DNA of 25,212 nucleotides, from contig QZLH01001681.1 of NCBI GenBank assembly GCA_003833135.1, positions 1 to 25,212 of the forward strand, in the 5' to 3' direction. Both the position numbers and the translations under genes were made by a program. The notes under the pieces were generated by a model. It saw only the letters and a list, made by a program, of their open reading frames with translations, did no database searches and was not told where the DNA came from. The stretch comes from Oehlia diaphana. Lineage: Eukaryota > Glomeromycota > Glomeromycetes > Glomerales > Glomeraceae. Shown here piece after piece: positions 1 to 10,980 of this stretch; the first letter of the stretch is position 1; the number at the start of each line of letters is the position of its first letter.

Positions 1-2060
1 TATTTTAGATTTTAATATAATAAAATCACATGATAAGCCAGATACCGGTGAAATCACCTGAGTGATATCACCTCGTGTGATTTTCACCCGGAGTGCAAAT
101 TAGCAAGCTTCTTAAAAATAAATGCAAATTTACTAAGAATTTCTTGAATTTTATTAAGATAAATGAAAAAAATGCGAATAAAAAAATTCTTTAACAATAT
201 AAAGCATTTTATGCAAAAAAAATATAAATTTGCTCTAAAATAGTTATAAAAAATTTTTAAATAAAAAAAGTATAATAATAATTTAATTATAGAAAAATTA
301 CTAAAATAAATTCTATATTAATTTATTATTGATAAAATCTACCTTTCAAAAACTTTTTTATATATAATTTGGTAAAATCATTATGATATTATAGTTAATT
401 TTTTTTTGTAATATATTATATATAAAAAATTATCTGAATCTTACCACTTTTATTATTTTTTTTCTAATTAAATACCTTCATCTTATTAGATAATTGGACT
501 TTTAGATAATTTTACTAAATTAGATAAAGCAAATGTTAAAGAATACTAAAATGCAGAAAGCTTTTTATTTTTCAAATAAAAAGTATATTTAAAACATAAA
601 AGTAATTTAAACATAAATAGCAATTTAAAGCAATTTAAAATATAAAATAGTAATTTTTTCTAAAATATTATTTTATAACAGAAACTTAAATAATTATTTT
701 CAACTATAATTTAAATTTCACATATTATTTAATATAATATTTTATTAATTTAATATTATAAAATATTTTAAAGGGTTTAATATTAAAATTTTATAAAATT
801 TATTGATCAAACCATGTAAAATTTTAAATGATTTTAAGATTTAATGAATATTTAAAATAATATTTCTTTTTCAAATTTTATATATTTAAGAATAGGATTT
901 GAGAAGTATATGGGCCGAAAATAAAATTTATATTACAGAAATCAACAGATTGTATAAGGAAAAGAAAAACTTTAAGCAAGAAATCTCTAAGCTTTATTAA
1001 TAATTAAAATAAAGCTTAAAGGGAAAGTTTACTGGGTATCAAGATAAACAAACTTGTTTGATTAATAATTATTAAATTTTAAATTAGTAATTGAAGATTA
1101 CAATTTCCGCCATATATCCAATTCGAAAATTTTTTTTCTTGGCTTTTTTTTTAAAATAAATATTTCAGTATAAAAGTTCGTATATTAATCACTTATTTTT
1201 GAATAACAAATAAAGTAAACATCACACTAACGAATTATATATTACTTCGCCAAGGAATTCGTACATCGCCAAGAATTCATGTATAATCTACATTATCTTT
1301 AACATGGGAGTTAAATGACATCGCACGATTGAAAAATAATTTAGAATAGATTAATAAATATTTAAGAAGCCCTCAAAAAATTATATTTAAACTTAGTCAT
1401 ACGGTTATACAACTTCCGATTAATTTGCGTCATGTTTGTTTGTTAACCACCATTTTATTAATTATTTAATTATTATTATGTTTGTTTACTTGTGTAACTT
1501 TTATTTTTATTTGCTGCAAAATAATATACAAATAGTGATTCTTACTCCCTCCAAATAATCCCTTTCCAAAAAGTAATTTCCTCCCAAAAAAAGGTAAATC
1601 GCGACCTTTCGGATATTTCCCGATAAAGTTCATGTCAATAAAAGATTACATTTGATTACATTTTTGATCATCTTTTATCGTCTTTCAATCGTGCCAAGCA
1701 TTTTCATTTCATCAATGAATATTTTAATTACTAGAATTAGAAAAATCGGTAGCCAAGATATACACGACATCTCCGTATTCTCGGATACCTCCTCTTTTGT
1801 TTAATTATTAAAACTATTAATATCCTGATATACAACCTGTTATGCAGATAAAGGGATTAGATCTTTGGTTGGTTCCGCATCTGTGTCAAATATTAAATGT
1901 TACACGAGATCGAAATTTTTTTAATTTACAAAATATCAGATATTACAAATTTTACATCATTTACTGCCATTACTATTATTATTTTTGTTCATGAGATAGT
2001 CACGTGATGAAATTTTTATTATTATTATTTTTTTTCAAAGAAATTTTGATAAATATATTT
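1..2060. other. AT-rich intergenic sequence with small hairpins
   Basis: No coding frame is convincing here on either strand. An imperfect inverted repeat lies at 45-57 and 77-91 (CCGGTGAAATCAC against GTGATTTTCACCCGG), enclosing a perfect 10-bp palindrome GTGATATCAC at 62-71. A perfect 11-bp inverted repeat lies at 988-998 and 1008-1018 (TAAGCTTTATT), with a 9-nt loop. Around 1247-1279 a short motif is directly repeated (CGCCAAGGAATTC, CGCCAAGAATTC). These could be transposon ends or chance in A/T-biased sequence. A CACGTG site sits near 2001. Confidence 0.5.
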
Positions 2061-2066
2061 TTTATT
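2061..2066 (-). terminator. Poly(A) signal of the aspartokinase gene
   Basis: TTTATT on the plus strand reads AATAAA on the minus strand, about 55 nt past the aspartokinase stop codon. This is the canonical hexamer at a plausible distance. In A/T-rich DNA such a match can be chance. Confidence 0.4.
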
Positions 2067-2121
2067 GCACTATTACATTAAAACTCTATCTAAGATTATA
2101 TTAAATGTAATAAAGTAGGAC

Positions 2122-4101
2122 TTAGGGTAGCAATTGGTCGTGAATTGATAAAGCAGGCGGAGCTTTGGGTACGTGAAGTGATAAAGTTGGCGAAGATTGG
2201 GGTAATAATTGATCGTGAAGTAATAAGCCAGGTGGAGATAGGGGTAATAATTGGTCATGAATAATGTTTAATGCTTTGTCAGCATTAAATTCATCAATAA
2301 CACATGATATATTAATTTCTGACGCACCTTGTGAAATCATTTCGATATTCACATTTGCCTCAGCAAGTGTAGTAAACATTTTACCAGCAATTCCTACCAT
2401 ATTTTTCATTTGTTTACCAACTAAGCTTAATATTGCCATGCCTTCAAGTACATCAACCTACAAATAAAATTTTTTTAGTCAATTATACAAGGAAAATTCA
2501 AAATATCAATATTTTATAAATTCAACATACGTCGCCTAATTTTTCTAATTCTTTTAATGCTTTTTGTAAATCCTTTTTTACGATTTCCGCACCTAGTGCC
2601 ATAGATACGTGGACTTCGCTTGTAGAAATCAAATCTACAATAATACCGTAAGTATCTAAAGCTGCAAAAATTTGTGCGAAAAATCCATGGCTCATAATTT
2701 TACGATTTGAATGGATATTTAAAACAATAATATTGTTTTTTATGGTAACAGCAGTAGGATGTTTTCTATGATATCCATTTTTAAGTGATCCTTTCTTAGA
2801 TTTTTTAGGTGCATCAGGAAAAATAATTGTTCCTTCTCCTAATGGATTCATCACATTCTTTATACGAATGGGAATGTCCGATCTTATAACTTGTTCCATT
2901 GTATATGGATGTATAACTTCAGATCCATAATATGTAAGTTCTGCTGCTTCTTCAGGTGTAATGATCGATAAAAGTCTTGCATTGGGAACTTTACGAGGAT
3001 CTGCCGTAAAAATTCCATCAACCTCTTTCCAAATTTGAAGTTCTTTAGCTTTAAGTCCTACTGCTAAAAGTGCTGCACATAAATCCGTATAACCTCGTCC
3101 AATACTATCAATAATACCTCCCGGTACCATTCCAAAATATCCTGTAATAAAAAAAAAGTAATTAATGAGCATTCTGATAAAAAAAAAAAAAAAAATGAAA
3201 AAGGCAATTACCAGTAATAACAGGTAGCTTATTTCCACATTTATTAACTGCATCTGCAATTTTCTGAGACAGATAATCGTAAAATTTTTGATTTAAATTA
3301 TTAGCATTGAAGCCTTGTTCAATAATATTATCTAAATTAATAATCTTGTCTAATTTAACAAATTCAGCATTTATTCCCTATAGGTTAAATAATAATGATA
3401 TTATTGTTATTAAAGTTTCGTTAAATTCAATTATTGTAATTTTATTTATTAAAATAATTTATTGAGTATAAATACCTTGTCTTGTAACGCAGCTACGATA
3501 ATACGACAAGACAGTATTTCTCCAACCCCAATAATACTGTCTTTCAAGCGAGGTGATATTTCATCAATGAGCTATAAAGAAAATGAATTAATTACCTAAA
3601 ATTCATAATATAAATAAATTTTTAGATGTTTCTCCACTTACTTGTGCAGCATCTAAAAAACTTTTGAGCTTTGTACAATCTTGAAGCAATTGATTTTCTA
3701 ATTCTTTAAGAATTTCATTTTTAATAATAATTTCTCGAGAAGCCATAACATGATCTTCGTAAATCTCATCTACAATACGAACATATTCTTTGGAACCATG
3801 CTTAAGAGCTTCTTCAGAAGCTTTAAATAATCTATTAGTGGTTCCCTCCGCCTTTGTATTACCACTGCGTGCAGAACAAACTAATGCAACTCGGTGCGTT
3901 TCTAAATGAGATCTAGTACAAAAAGTTAAGATGCTTGAAATTTAGAAGAGAAATTAAATTAATAAATCCTATTACGTTATAAAATACATACCTTACAATG
4001 GTGTCTGTGATATTTTCTAAAAATTTTCCAACGCTTGTCCCGCCAAATTTTTGGACAATCCACGGTAGGCATTCTTTGTTAGAAATAGGAAGAGCAGCCA
4101 T
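2122..4101 (-). CDS. HOM3: Aspartokinase (aspartate kinase), six exons
   Basis: Phosphorylates L-aspartate to 4-phospho-L-aspartate, the first step towards threonine, methionine and isoleucine in fungi; cytosolic. Exons (minus strand): 4101-3992, 3912-3642, 3571-3476, 3377-3212, 3141-2531, 2457-2122. All borders are GT-AG, phases close, and the product is 529 residues, close to yeast Hom3. The amino-acid kinase domain begins with KFGGTSVG (residues 18-25) and carries GRGYTD (229-234) and the WKEVDGIFTADPRKV block (252-266). Two ACT domains follow (about 350-415 and 425-483), the usual sites of threonine feedback in this family. ISTSEVHVSMAL and IEMISQGASEINISC are typical ACT segments. The start at 4101 is the only ATG giving a normal-length N-terminus before the KFGG motif. 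Oddity: residues 485-529 are a degenerate repeat tail (separate entry). Recognised from memory of the family, without a search. Confidence 0.95.
2125..2259 (-). repeat. In-frame degenerate tandem repeat forming the aspartokinase C-terminus
   Basis: The last 45 codons consist of units of 14, 14 and 11 codons plus a 6-codon remnant, each beginning with His; HDQLLP occurs three times. The DNA unit is 42 bp (then 33 bp by a 9-bp loss), and the stop follows the last partial unit directly. The third unit has lost codons but stays in frame. Confidence 0.8.
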
Positions 4102-5658
4102 TGTAAATCAGATAAAAAAAATTTTTTTTTGATCTAATTTAAAAATTTAAAACAACGTGTTACATAACTTTTTCTCCCAATCAAAGTTGAAAGATATTTA
4201 GTGTTACTAAATGTGGTGAAAAGGGTTGTGTTATTAAACTTCCATTAAAAGTTATTTAAAATTGTGTGAAATCCATAATTGGCATTATCATTATCATAAT
4301 ATTTAATTATATGATAATGATAATGATAATGATAGTGTATTATGTATTTATAAATATTTATATGATTATAACAATAAGGTAATAATAATAGTAAAAGTGT
4401 AGAAATTGCGGAAAAAGTATACAACTCTGCGCCACCTGCGCCTACGAATCGGAGAATTCCGAAATAGATAATAAACTAGTTATTTTTATCACAGGATATT
4501 TGAAAGGGAAAACATAACTAGGGCTTTCGCTTCAACTTAATTAAAAATCGAGCCGTAAAGAAATAGTCTCGAAAAAAAAAAGTAAATCAATTCCGAGCCA
4601 AATATTGTAAGACATGCTTTTTATTATTTCATTTAATTGTCTCACAAATATGTTGATTTTAGCGCGCATTCGAACTTTATTCGGTTAAATCCATGTACGA
4701 CAAAAAAAACGCGTGCAAATTGATCAATATTGGGAAAAGTGAGTAATATATTAATTTATTAATTTAATTTAATCATTTAATAATCATTTTTTCTTAATAA
4801 TGTGTCACATTTGAAAAAAAAATGCATAAATTTATTTTATATAAATAGAAAGATAAATCTTAATCTATAAGTTTTTGAACTTCGCACCGAGAACCTTAAT
4901 TATAAAAATAGTAGTACGTGGTCTGTGCTGTGCAAACAATTAAATTAAATTATTACATAATTTGGCATGTGTAAAATTAAGATTTTTTTTTTTTTTCCTT
5001 TTGAACAGCCACAAATTTTCTTTCTGAAAAGAAAAAAATTTAACGACACAAATTTAGTAATTTACAATATAAATTATCGGATAATTCAGTCAATATTGGG
5101 CTTAGAATAATGTAAATCACAAATCAGCCAAATTATTGTCTAGGCTTAGCAATAAATTAAAGATTTAATTTAATCAGCCCTAATAAAAATAAGCCCTCTT
5201 TAAGACCTAAGCCTTTTTGTATAACTTTAATTGAGTGGCTAGAAGAATCAAACATTTATTTAAATCGCTGCATCTGTTGCGGCTTATTTTTCAGGCTTAC
5301 TGTTTTTGTTTGACAGCAGATTGATTATTTTATCTAATTTATTTAAAGTTGCGGCAAAGTCTGAAAAAAATTTTTTTAAATAATTCGATATACATTATTG
5401 ATACACGTACATAGAGAAATGGGCTTTGAAATACATAATAATACAAAGAATGAACTAAATTTTATTATTAACATTTAAAATTATTTAAAATTATTTCCTT
5501 ATACATAAAATATCAAAAATTCATATTCATAAATGTAATAAACTTATTTTACACATAAATAAAGCTAAGGCTTTAAAGAATTCATATAATAAATATACTC
5601 TAATAATAATATAAATTTATACCATATAAAAAACTTAAAAGAATGAATTAATTTTTAA
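4102..5658. other. Intergenic region upstream of aspartokinase, downstream of the GATA gene
   Basis: No gene seen. It should hold the aspartokinase promoter (reading leftward from 4102) and the 3' end of the GATA-factor gene. A perfect 15-bp inverted repeat made of ATGATA/TATCAT motifs lies at 4283-4325. A TTTATT at 5461-5466 could be the minus-strand poly(A) signal of the GATA gene. The rest is A/T-rich with homopolymer runs near 4981-4996. Confidence 0.5.
4283..4325. repeat. Perfect inverted repeat of GATA/TATC motifs
   Basis: Arms 4283-4297 (CATTATCATTATCAT) and 4311-4325 are exact reverse complements of 15 bp separated by 13 nt. The right arm continues as a run of GATAAT up to about 4335. 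It lies about 180-235 bp upstream of the aspartokinase start codon, so it could be a cluster of GATA-factor sites; it could equally be a simple-sequence repeat. Confidence 0.6.
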
Positions 5659-7437
5659 TTAATCGATTTCAATTCGTGTTGTGGATGAATAACCCCCTTG
5701 TGAAACCCTTGAGATAGAAGGTGGTGGTGTATTTATAAATTGATTTCCACTTTGACTAACATTATGTTGTGGAAATCCGGGATATTGTGTTATGTTTAAT
5801 GCGTTTTGATTTTGATTTGCAATTTGTAAATATGGTGGTGGATAAGGATGATGTAAATAGGTTCTATGTTGAGCTAAACGTTGCTGTTGCTCTTGAATCG
5901 CATTTTGTGCGCGTTTACGTGTTAATTTCGCAAAATCTGTAAGTTTGTTATTTTATTTTAGTAATCTACCGTTATAAAATTTTTTTTTTAAAATAAATAC
6001 TTACGCAATCCACACGCGTTGCATAACGTTCTTGCTCCATCTGGCCCACGTCGCCATTCGGGCGTTTCTTGTATATTACATGAATGACACCTTCCCGGAG
6101 GTGCAGGTCTTTTCTAATATTTTCATAAAGTTAATATGAATACTTGACCGATATAATATTCCTTTTCATATGATGTAACGTACCGTTCGTTTTCGATATT
6201 TTGGACGAGAAGAAGAAGCTGAAGTTGATCGTTTGTTTCTGATAAGTTCAATTTCACTCTATTGGTTGAAGATAAAATTAATTATTTTGATACAATTTTT
6301 TCTTTTTTAAAATGATCTCAATTACCAACCGGGCCACGACGACTTGCTTCATCTTTTAAAGCATTTAGCACGTAAAGAATATCAAAGGCTTTATTTATCA
6401 TTTCGGAGACATGTGCTTCCGTCGGAATGGGAATTGCTGGCTGCATTGGCCAAATGTCTGGCCTACTATTTCCAGTCCGACTGCATATTTCACCATATTG
6501 AGTAGCGAATTGGCCGATAATTGCACAATGATCAATTATCTGAGATTGATTATAAGGAATCATTTTGTTTAATTATTATTTAAATAAAAAAAAAATGTAA
6601 AAATATATAAATAAATAAATAAACCTTTCTCAAATCAGCCATTGTTCGTTCGGTTCCTCGAGTGACAGATTGATAAACGTCCTTTTCAAAAGAAGCACGA
6701 TAATAATGATATTCTGAAGGGAGTCCACCAGCAGCAATAGCTGCATCATATTGCATAGTCTGTTGTTGTTGCTGTATTACAGAATCCCGTTTTGTATCTT
6801 TTGGAGGTATAGCGTCTTGTTGATTTGAAGGTAACATTTGTGAATGCTGCCTCTGCCATTGCGACTGTTGATATGGTTGTGTAAGCGTATTTGAATGAGA
6901 AAACGATTTTTTTGGGAACGAAGAATGTTGTTTTTGTTGTGAAACGTTAATTTCGTGAGGATTTAATAAAGGACTAGATTTTGACAGACTCGCGACTGAT
7001 TCTGATGAATGCTTAGATTCTGGTGACCTATTCTGTTCATTTAAGAGAATGTTCGAATTGGATCTACTTAAACTTGGTGTAGTAAGGGGAGGGCTAGGAT
7101 GTATTTGAGTGGATGATTGTTGTCTTGGAGTTTCCAAAGATAATGGATGAAGATTTATAAGTGAAGGTGAACTATTAGCTGAACTCTTTTGAGATTCAAG
7201 CTGAGTTAATTGAACTGAACTAGGTTTAGTATGTAAATAAGGTTGCGCGGTATGATTTTCATGATGCGTGGGAGATGTTTTATCAGGATGTTGTGATAGA
7301 AGTGACGATATTGGAGGTAAAGTACTTTTATTTTTAAGCGATTCTGTCGATGAAGTCACATTTGTCTTTGGAAGAGACGCGCTAGTGGATATTGTTTTAT
7401 CAACAAGAGGTAACGAACATATCGAAGCAACATCCAT
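5659..7437 (-). CDS. GATA-type zinc-finger transcription factor, NsdD-like, five exons
   Basis: Nuclear DNA-binding protein. Exons (minus strand): 7437-6625, 6539-6330, 6258-6184, 6113-6005, 5936-5659, giving 494 residues. Residues 1-230 are a low-complexity Ser/Pro/Gln/His-rich region, as in many fungal activators. Residues about 240-341 form a conserved-looking helical block ([10 protein letters not shown] to SRRGP). A basic stretch (about 349-367) precedes one GATA finger of the CX2CX18CX2C type at Cys375, Cys378, Cys397 and Cys400, with [19 protein letters not shown] and then LHFAKLTRK. The 18-residue loop and this tail are typical of the NsdD/SUB-1 group, known in ascomycetes for sexual development and light response; that role is not shown here. 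The exon 2 donor is uncertain: GTTGGT at 6329 keeps the frame, while the nearby GTAATT at 6325 would not, unless a shifted acceptor is used. The C-terminus is Gln/Asn/Pro-rich. Confidence 0.9.
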
Positions 7438-7745
7438 ATTATTGAAAATATTGTTTTAATCAAGAACGGCTAAAAAAAGAAAAAATATAAAAAAAAATTG
7501 TTTAATATACAAATTTATTTTTTTGATTTTTTTTTTTAAAAAAAAAAAATAATGAAAAAAAAGCCTTTTTTTTTTAATATTTTACCTTTTATATAAACTT
7601 TTGTGTAAATGGTTTTTTTTTTATTATCAACAATTTAATTTCTAAATTTGAAATTTTTTTTGAAGTTTAAATTCGAGCGCGTTAGTTGTGCATATCAATT
7701 TGTTGGTCTATTTTATATAAAGGACTGGGGCAATTTTTTTTTATA

Positions 7746-7811
7746 ATGCCGCCAAAGAATTCTAGAGAACATTGGGCGGGAGAAAAAGTGAACCAGTGGC
7801 AACACTGTTGA
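7746..7811 (+). other. Short ORF (21 codons) behind a TATA-like box, possible relic
   Basis: ATG at 7746 opens a 21-residue frame ending in TGA at 7809. TATATAAA at 7714-7721 lies 25 nt upstream. The peptide start (MPPKNSREHWAGEKVNQW) vaguely resembles the beginning of Myb/SANT-like domains found in fungal transposable elements, but the match is short and from memory. It may be a relic of such a gene or a chance frame in a locally GC-richer patch. Confidence 0.2.
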
Positions 7812-7978
7812 AAAAGTGGCGGGGTCAACATTTTTTTAATGAATATTTATTTAAAGAATTTTTTTTTATCTTAAAACAACCAATAATAAATTCGAACTTG
7901 TTCTCAAAACAAAAAGCTCAATGAAAAATATTATATAGTATGTATAGTTAAAAGTATATATTGTTAATATGCAGTGAA

Positions 7979-7998
7979 TATATATATATATATATATA
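7979..7998. repeat. (TA)10 microsatellite
   Basis: Twenty bases of strict TA alternation in intergenic DNA. Confidence 0.9.
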
Positions 7999-9577
7999 CA
8001 CCTAATATGTATACAAAAGATAGATGACATTTTGTTGGTGGCTGTTTATGCAAAGTAAATCACTCTTTTGTTAGCCTTCTTAAAAACATTGCCACGATTG
8101 TCCTACAAAGTAAATGCATGCTATTTTTATTTAATTCAGGTTTTTTAATTTGTAATAAACAAGCATGTTTGGTTATGCAATGGGTTCGGGTAGCGTCCTA
8201 GTTTCAATCCGGATTTCTACGGGTAATTCCTTTGTTGGAGCTTTGTTCGAAATCGTGTCACATACTATTTAACTTGATCAAGACCTCGTTTTGAATGTTG
8301 ACAAACAATCGCAGGCCGCGACGCGAATTTATAAATCAAAGAACATATGACCCGAATAAGGGAAAATGGTTACTTTAGTTGAGATCTGGTCTAACGCGAT
8401 GAATGGGAACTGATCGGATCGACTACACATATTCCCAATTTGTTATTCATCATATTCATCACCGGGGAATCAAATTTGGTTTAGCTCGAAAATTAAGAGC
8501 CGTTGCTTTTTCCCTCCTCTATTTCTATTTAATTAAAATGAAATTACTTAAATTTTTTTTTCATTTAAGTTAAAAAAAGTTATTATATAAAGGTTAACAA
8601 ATTGATATTTCAAAATTCTTGGCATAAGTTCTTGGCATGCATTTTAAATCTGAAACTTGACCTAATCTTAACATCGATACAAACTACGGCCATTGAAGAT
8701 ACTTAAAAAGCACATGCAACTCACGCGGGTATGATTTGCAATTACTAAATCACATGAGTGACACGGATGTGTAGCGAACCATAATGTGATAAAAACGAAT
8801 TAACATAATTAACATAATTTGTATCAAAAGTAAAAATATAATTTACGAAATGTTTTCGTAAAAAAAAAGCTTGCGGTCCTTTAGATGTAAACAAATTGAT
8901 ATTAAATAAGAATTTTTGCTGTAATGGCGCAAAATTATATAATTTTTTTCTTCACGGCCACAAATATGCTACAAGGATTTCAGGATTTAATATCGGTAAT
9001 TCTTAAAATAAAATTGTTCATCTAGATTGTAATCTTTGCCAAGAATTAATGAAACAAAAAAAAGAATTTTTTTTTTTTTTAATAAAAGAGTGGTTGACCA
9101 AACAATACTAAAATTACTAAATTTTTTATGCATGAAACGATCTTTTAAATGTTACACAATCTATCATTTTAATTAATAATTATCTTGTGTTCTTGTTTGC
9201 CAAGATTTAATATTTGGTAATCCATTATGTGTAAAATTATATTTTTTTAGCAACAACGTTTTTAAATTTAGATCCAAGATTTTCAAGAAGTTTTATGTCA
9301 CTTTTATTTTAATAAGAAAAGAATCTGTGGTTTAAGACTTGCATTTCAAAAACGGGAATGTCAAAAACTTGTTGCATCTTCAAAAGGGAAAACTTTCATA
9401 TGATCTAGTTTTTAACAAATTTTAGGATAATTAAAGTCAAAAACCAAAAAACGTAGGGTTAAGATTCGTAGAATTCTAATATTTGTTTATCTACTAAATA
9501 TTTATTTAAATCTTGTATAATTTTAAATAACTCCTTTTCAGATTTTATTAATTAATATATTCGTTGATAATATTATT

Positions 9578-10522
9578 ATGATGATGGTTGCATCCACCAA
9601 GTTACAATTCAAGAAATGTTGTGGAATTGTTGATCTACAACGAGGTAATTAATTCGGATACATAATTGTGATTTTAATTTATTAATTGTTTGTTAATAAT
9701 CTTGTCTTGAAAAAAATCAGGTGTCGTTCTTATTACAGTATTCGCCCTGGTAATCTTACTTGAAAGAATCTTGTATTCTTGGTTTTTTTTCATTCAAATT
9801 AATGGTTAATTAAATTTTTTTTAAAAGCTTAATAAGGTTTCCGGTTTTTTCGGAATACCGACACTATTTTATGGAGGTGGAATTGTATCTATTATATCAT
9901 ATATATACTCTATTATAGCATCAATAGCAATTGTCTATTTTCTGTTTTATGGAGTTTTTCCGGTATTTATATATTTATTATTTTAAAGAATAAATAAGTA
10001 AGTTTCCTAATAATTTAATATTAATCTTATTTTTTTTTTCTTTTTAAGGAAAATCCAAAAATAATTAGATATTATTCTATATTTTATTGGATAGATTTAA
10101 TTGCAAATGGATTATTCACAATAATTTTTGGAATATGGTGGTATCTTTTAGTGGATCATTTACCATTAGCAGAGACTGAAAATGAAAAATCAAATAATGA
10201 AACAGCTACAGTATTAGGAACCTCTCCAACATTACCAGCTTGGAAAACTGAATCAGCTATTGCAATTGCTAATTTGGTTGCGGTAACTTTTGTACATGTA
10301 AGTTTATTATTTTTTTAAATTAAATTTTTTTTAAGCATTATAAGTACTAATTAATTGTTATTCATAAAAAAATAGATTTATTTTGCTTTTGTAGTTAATT
10401 CTTATGCTATATTAGTACAAAAAAGACAATCATATTTCTCTACATCGGGAATAATTTCTACTTCTCGTATATCAACATCTGGTGTGGGTTTATTAGATAA
10501 TCCTCAACACGATGATGATTAA
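9578..10522 (+). CDS. KEI1: Kei1-like (DUF1753) membrane protein, inositol-phosphorylceramide synthase subunit
   Basis: Kei1 is the regulatory partner of the IPC synthase catalytic subunit Aur1 in the fungal Golgi, in sphingolipid synthesis. Exons: 9578-9644, 9721-9749, 9828-9962, 10049-10297, 10376-10522; all GT-AG, phases close, 208 residues (yeast Kei1 is about 220). Sequence support: an N-terminal block CCGIVDLQRGVVLITVFALL leading into NKVSGFFGIP, then hydrophobic segments around residues 24-35, 48-75, 85-112 and 155-175, and a closing block IYFAFVVNSYAIL. This order of motifs matches DUF1753/Kei1 proteins as I remember them. The tail is Ser-rich and ends in four acidic or His residues. 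Three ATGs in a row open the frame (9578, 9581, 9584), so the exact start is ambiguous by two codons. It converges with the permease. A yeast-like Kex2 site was not identified. Confidence 0.75.
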
Positions 10523-10980
10523 TCACACATAGGTTATTATAAAAAAATATATATACGTGATCTCATAACAATTATTACCGATTTTGTATAATATTTGATT
10601 TAATACTAATTTAAATTTTGGTTTGTTTTTAGCTCAGATTAAAAAGATAATCTGGCTTAAAAGAGAAATTTTATTATGAATTTATTACAATAAAAATAGC
10701 TATCTATTATTTAAAGAATATTTCTATTATTTTTTTTTTAAAAAAAAATATGTAATTTTAACACCATATTAATGCTAGAAGATGTTTGTACAGCGAACTT
10801 ACATTACATGTAGCTCTTATCCAAATAATAACAAAAACCTCAATCTCGATTAAGTGTAATATATTACAGGAGAGTGATAATTTAACAATAAGATTAATCA
10901 TAAATAAATATTAGATTATTTAATGCATTTCCATTTCCATCGTATCCTGTTTTTGATATCCTTGTCGAAATTTCCAATTC
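10523..10980. other. Convergent 3' intergenic region
   Basis: 458 bp between the Kei1-like gene (plus) and the permease (minus). AATAAA at 10689-10694 on the plus strand could end the Kei1-like transcript. TTTATT copies around 10668-10686 could serve the permease on the minus strand, so the two 3' ends may overlap. Otherwise nothing is seen. Confidence 0.5.

Larger units (their letters stand above)
7438..9577. other. Divergent intergenic region between the GATA factor and the Kei1-like gene
   Basis: No conserved gene recognised over 2.1 kb. It must contain the promoter of the minus-strand GATA gene and that of the plus-strand gene at 9578. Seen inside: long A and T runs (7500-7640), a small plus-strand ORF behind a TATA-like box (7746-7811), a (TA)10 microsatellite at 7979-7998, a stretch of higher GC content around 8170-8500 with no readable frame, and a 12-bp direct repeat TTCTTGGCAT near 8619-8640. 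Confidence 0.5.

Noticed and set aside
2073..2258. 61-codon minus-strand ORF rich in Tyr and Thr
   Set aside because: Out-of-frame reading of the aspartokinase tail repeat.
2264..2467. 67-codon plus-strand ORF
   Set aside because: Antisense shadow of the second ACT domain of aspartokinase.
8160..8500. tRNA-like phrases (GGTTCGGG..., TTTCAATCCGG)
   Set aside because: A and B boxes do not pair up at proper spacing and no cloverleaf could be drawn.
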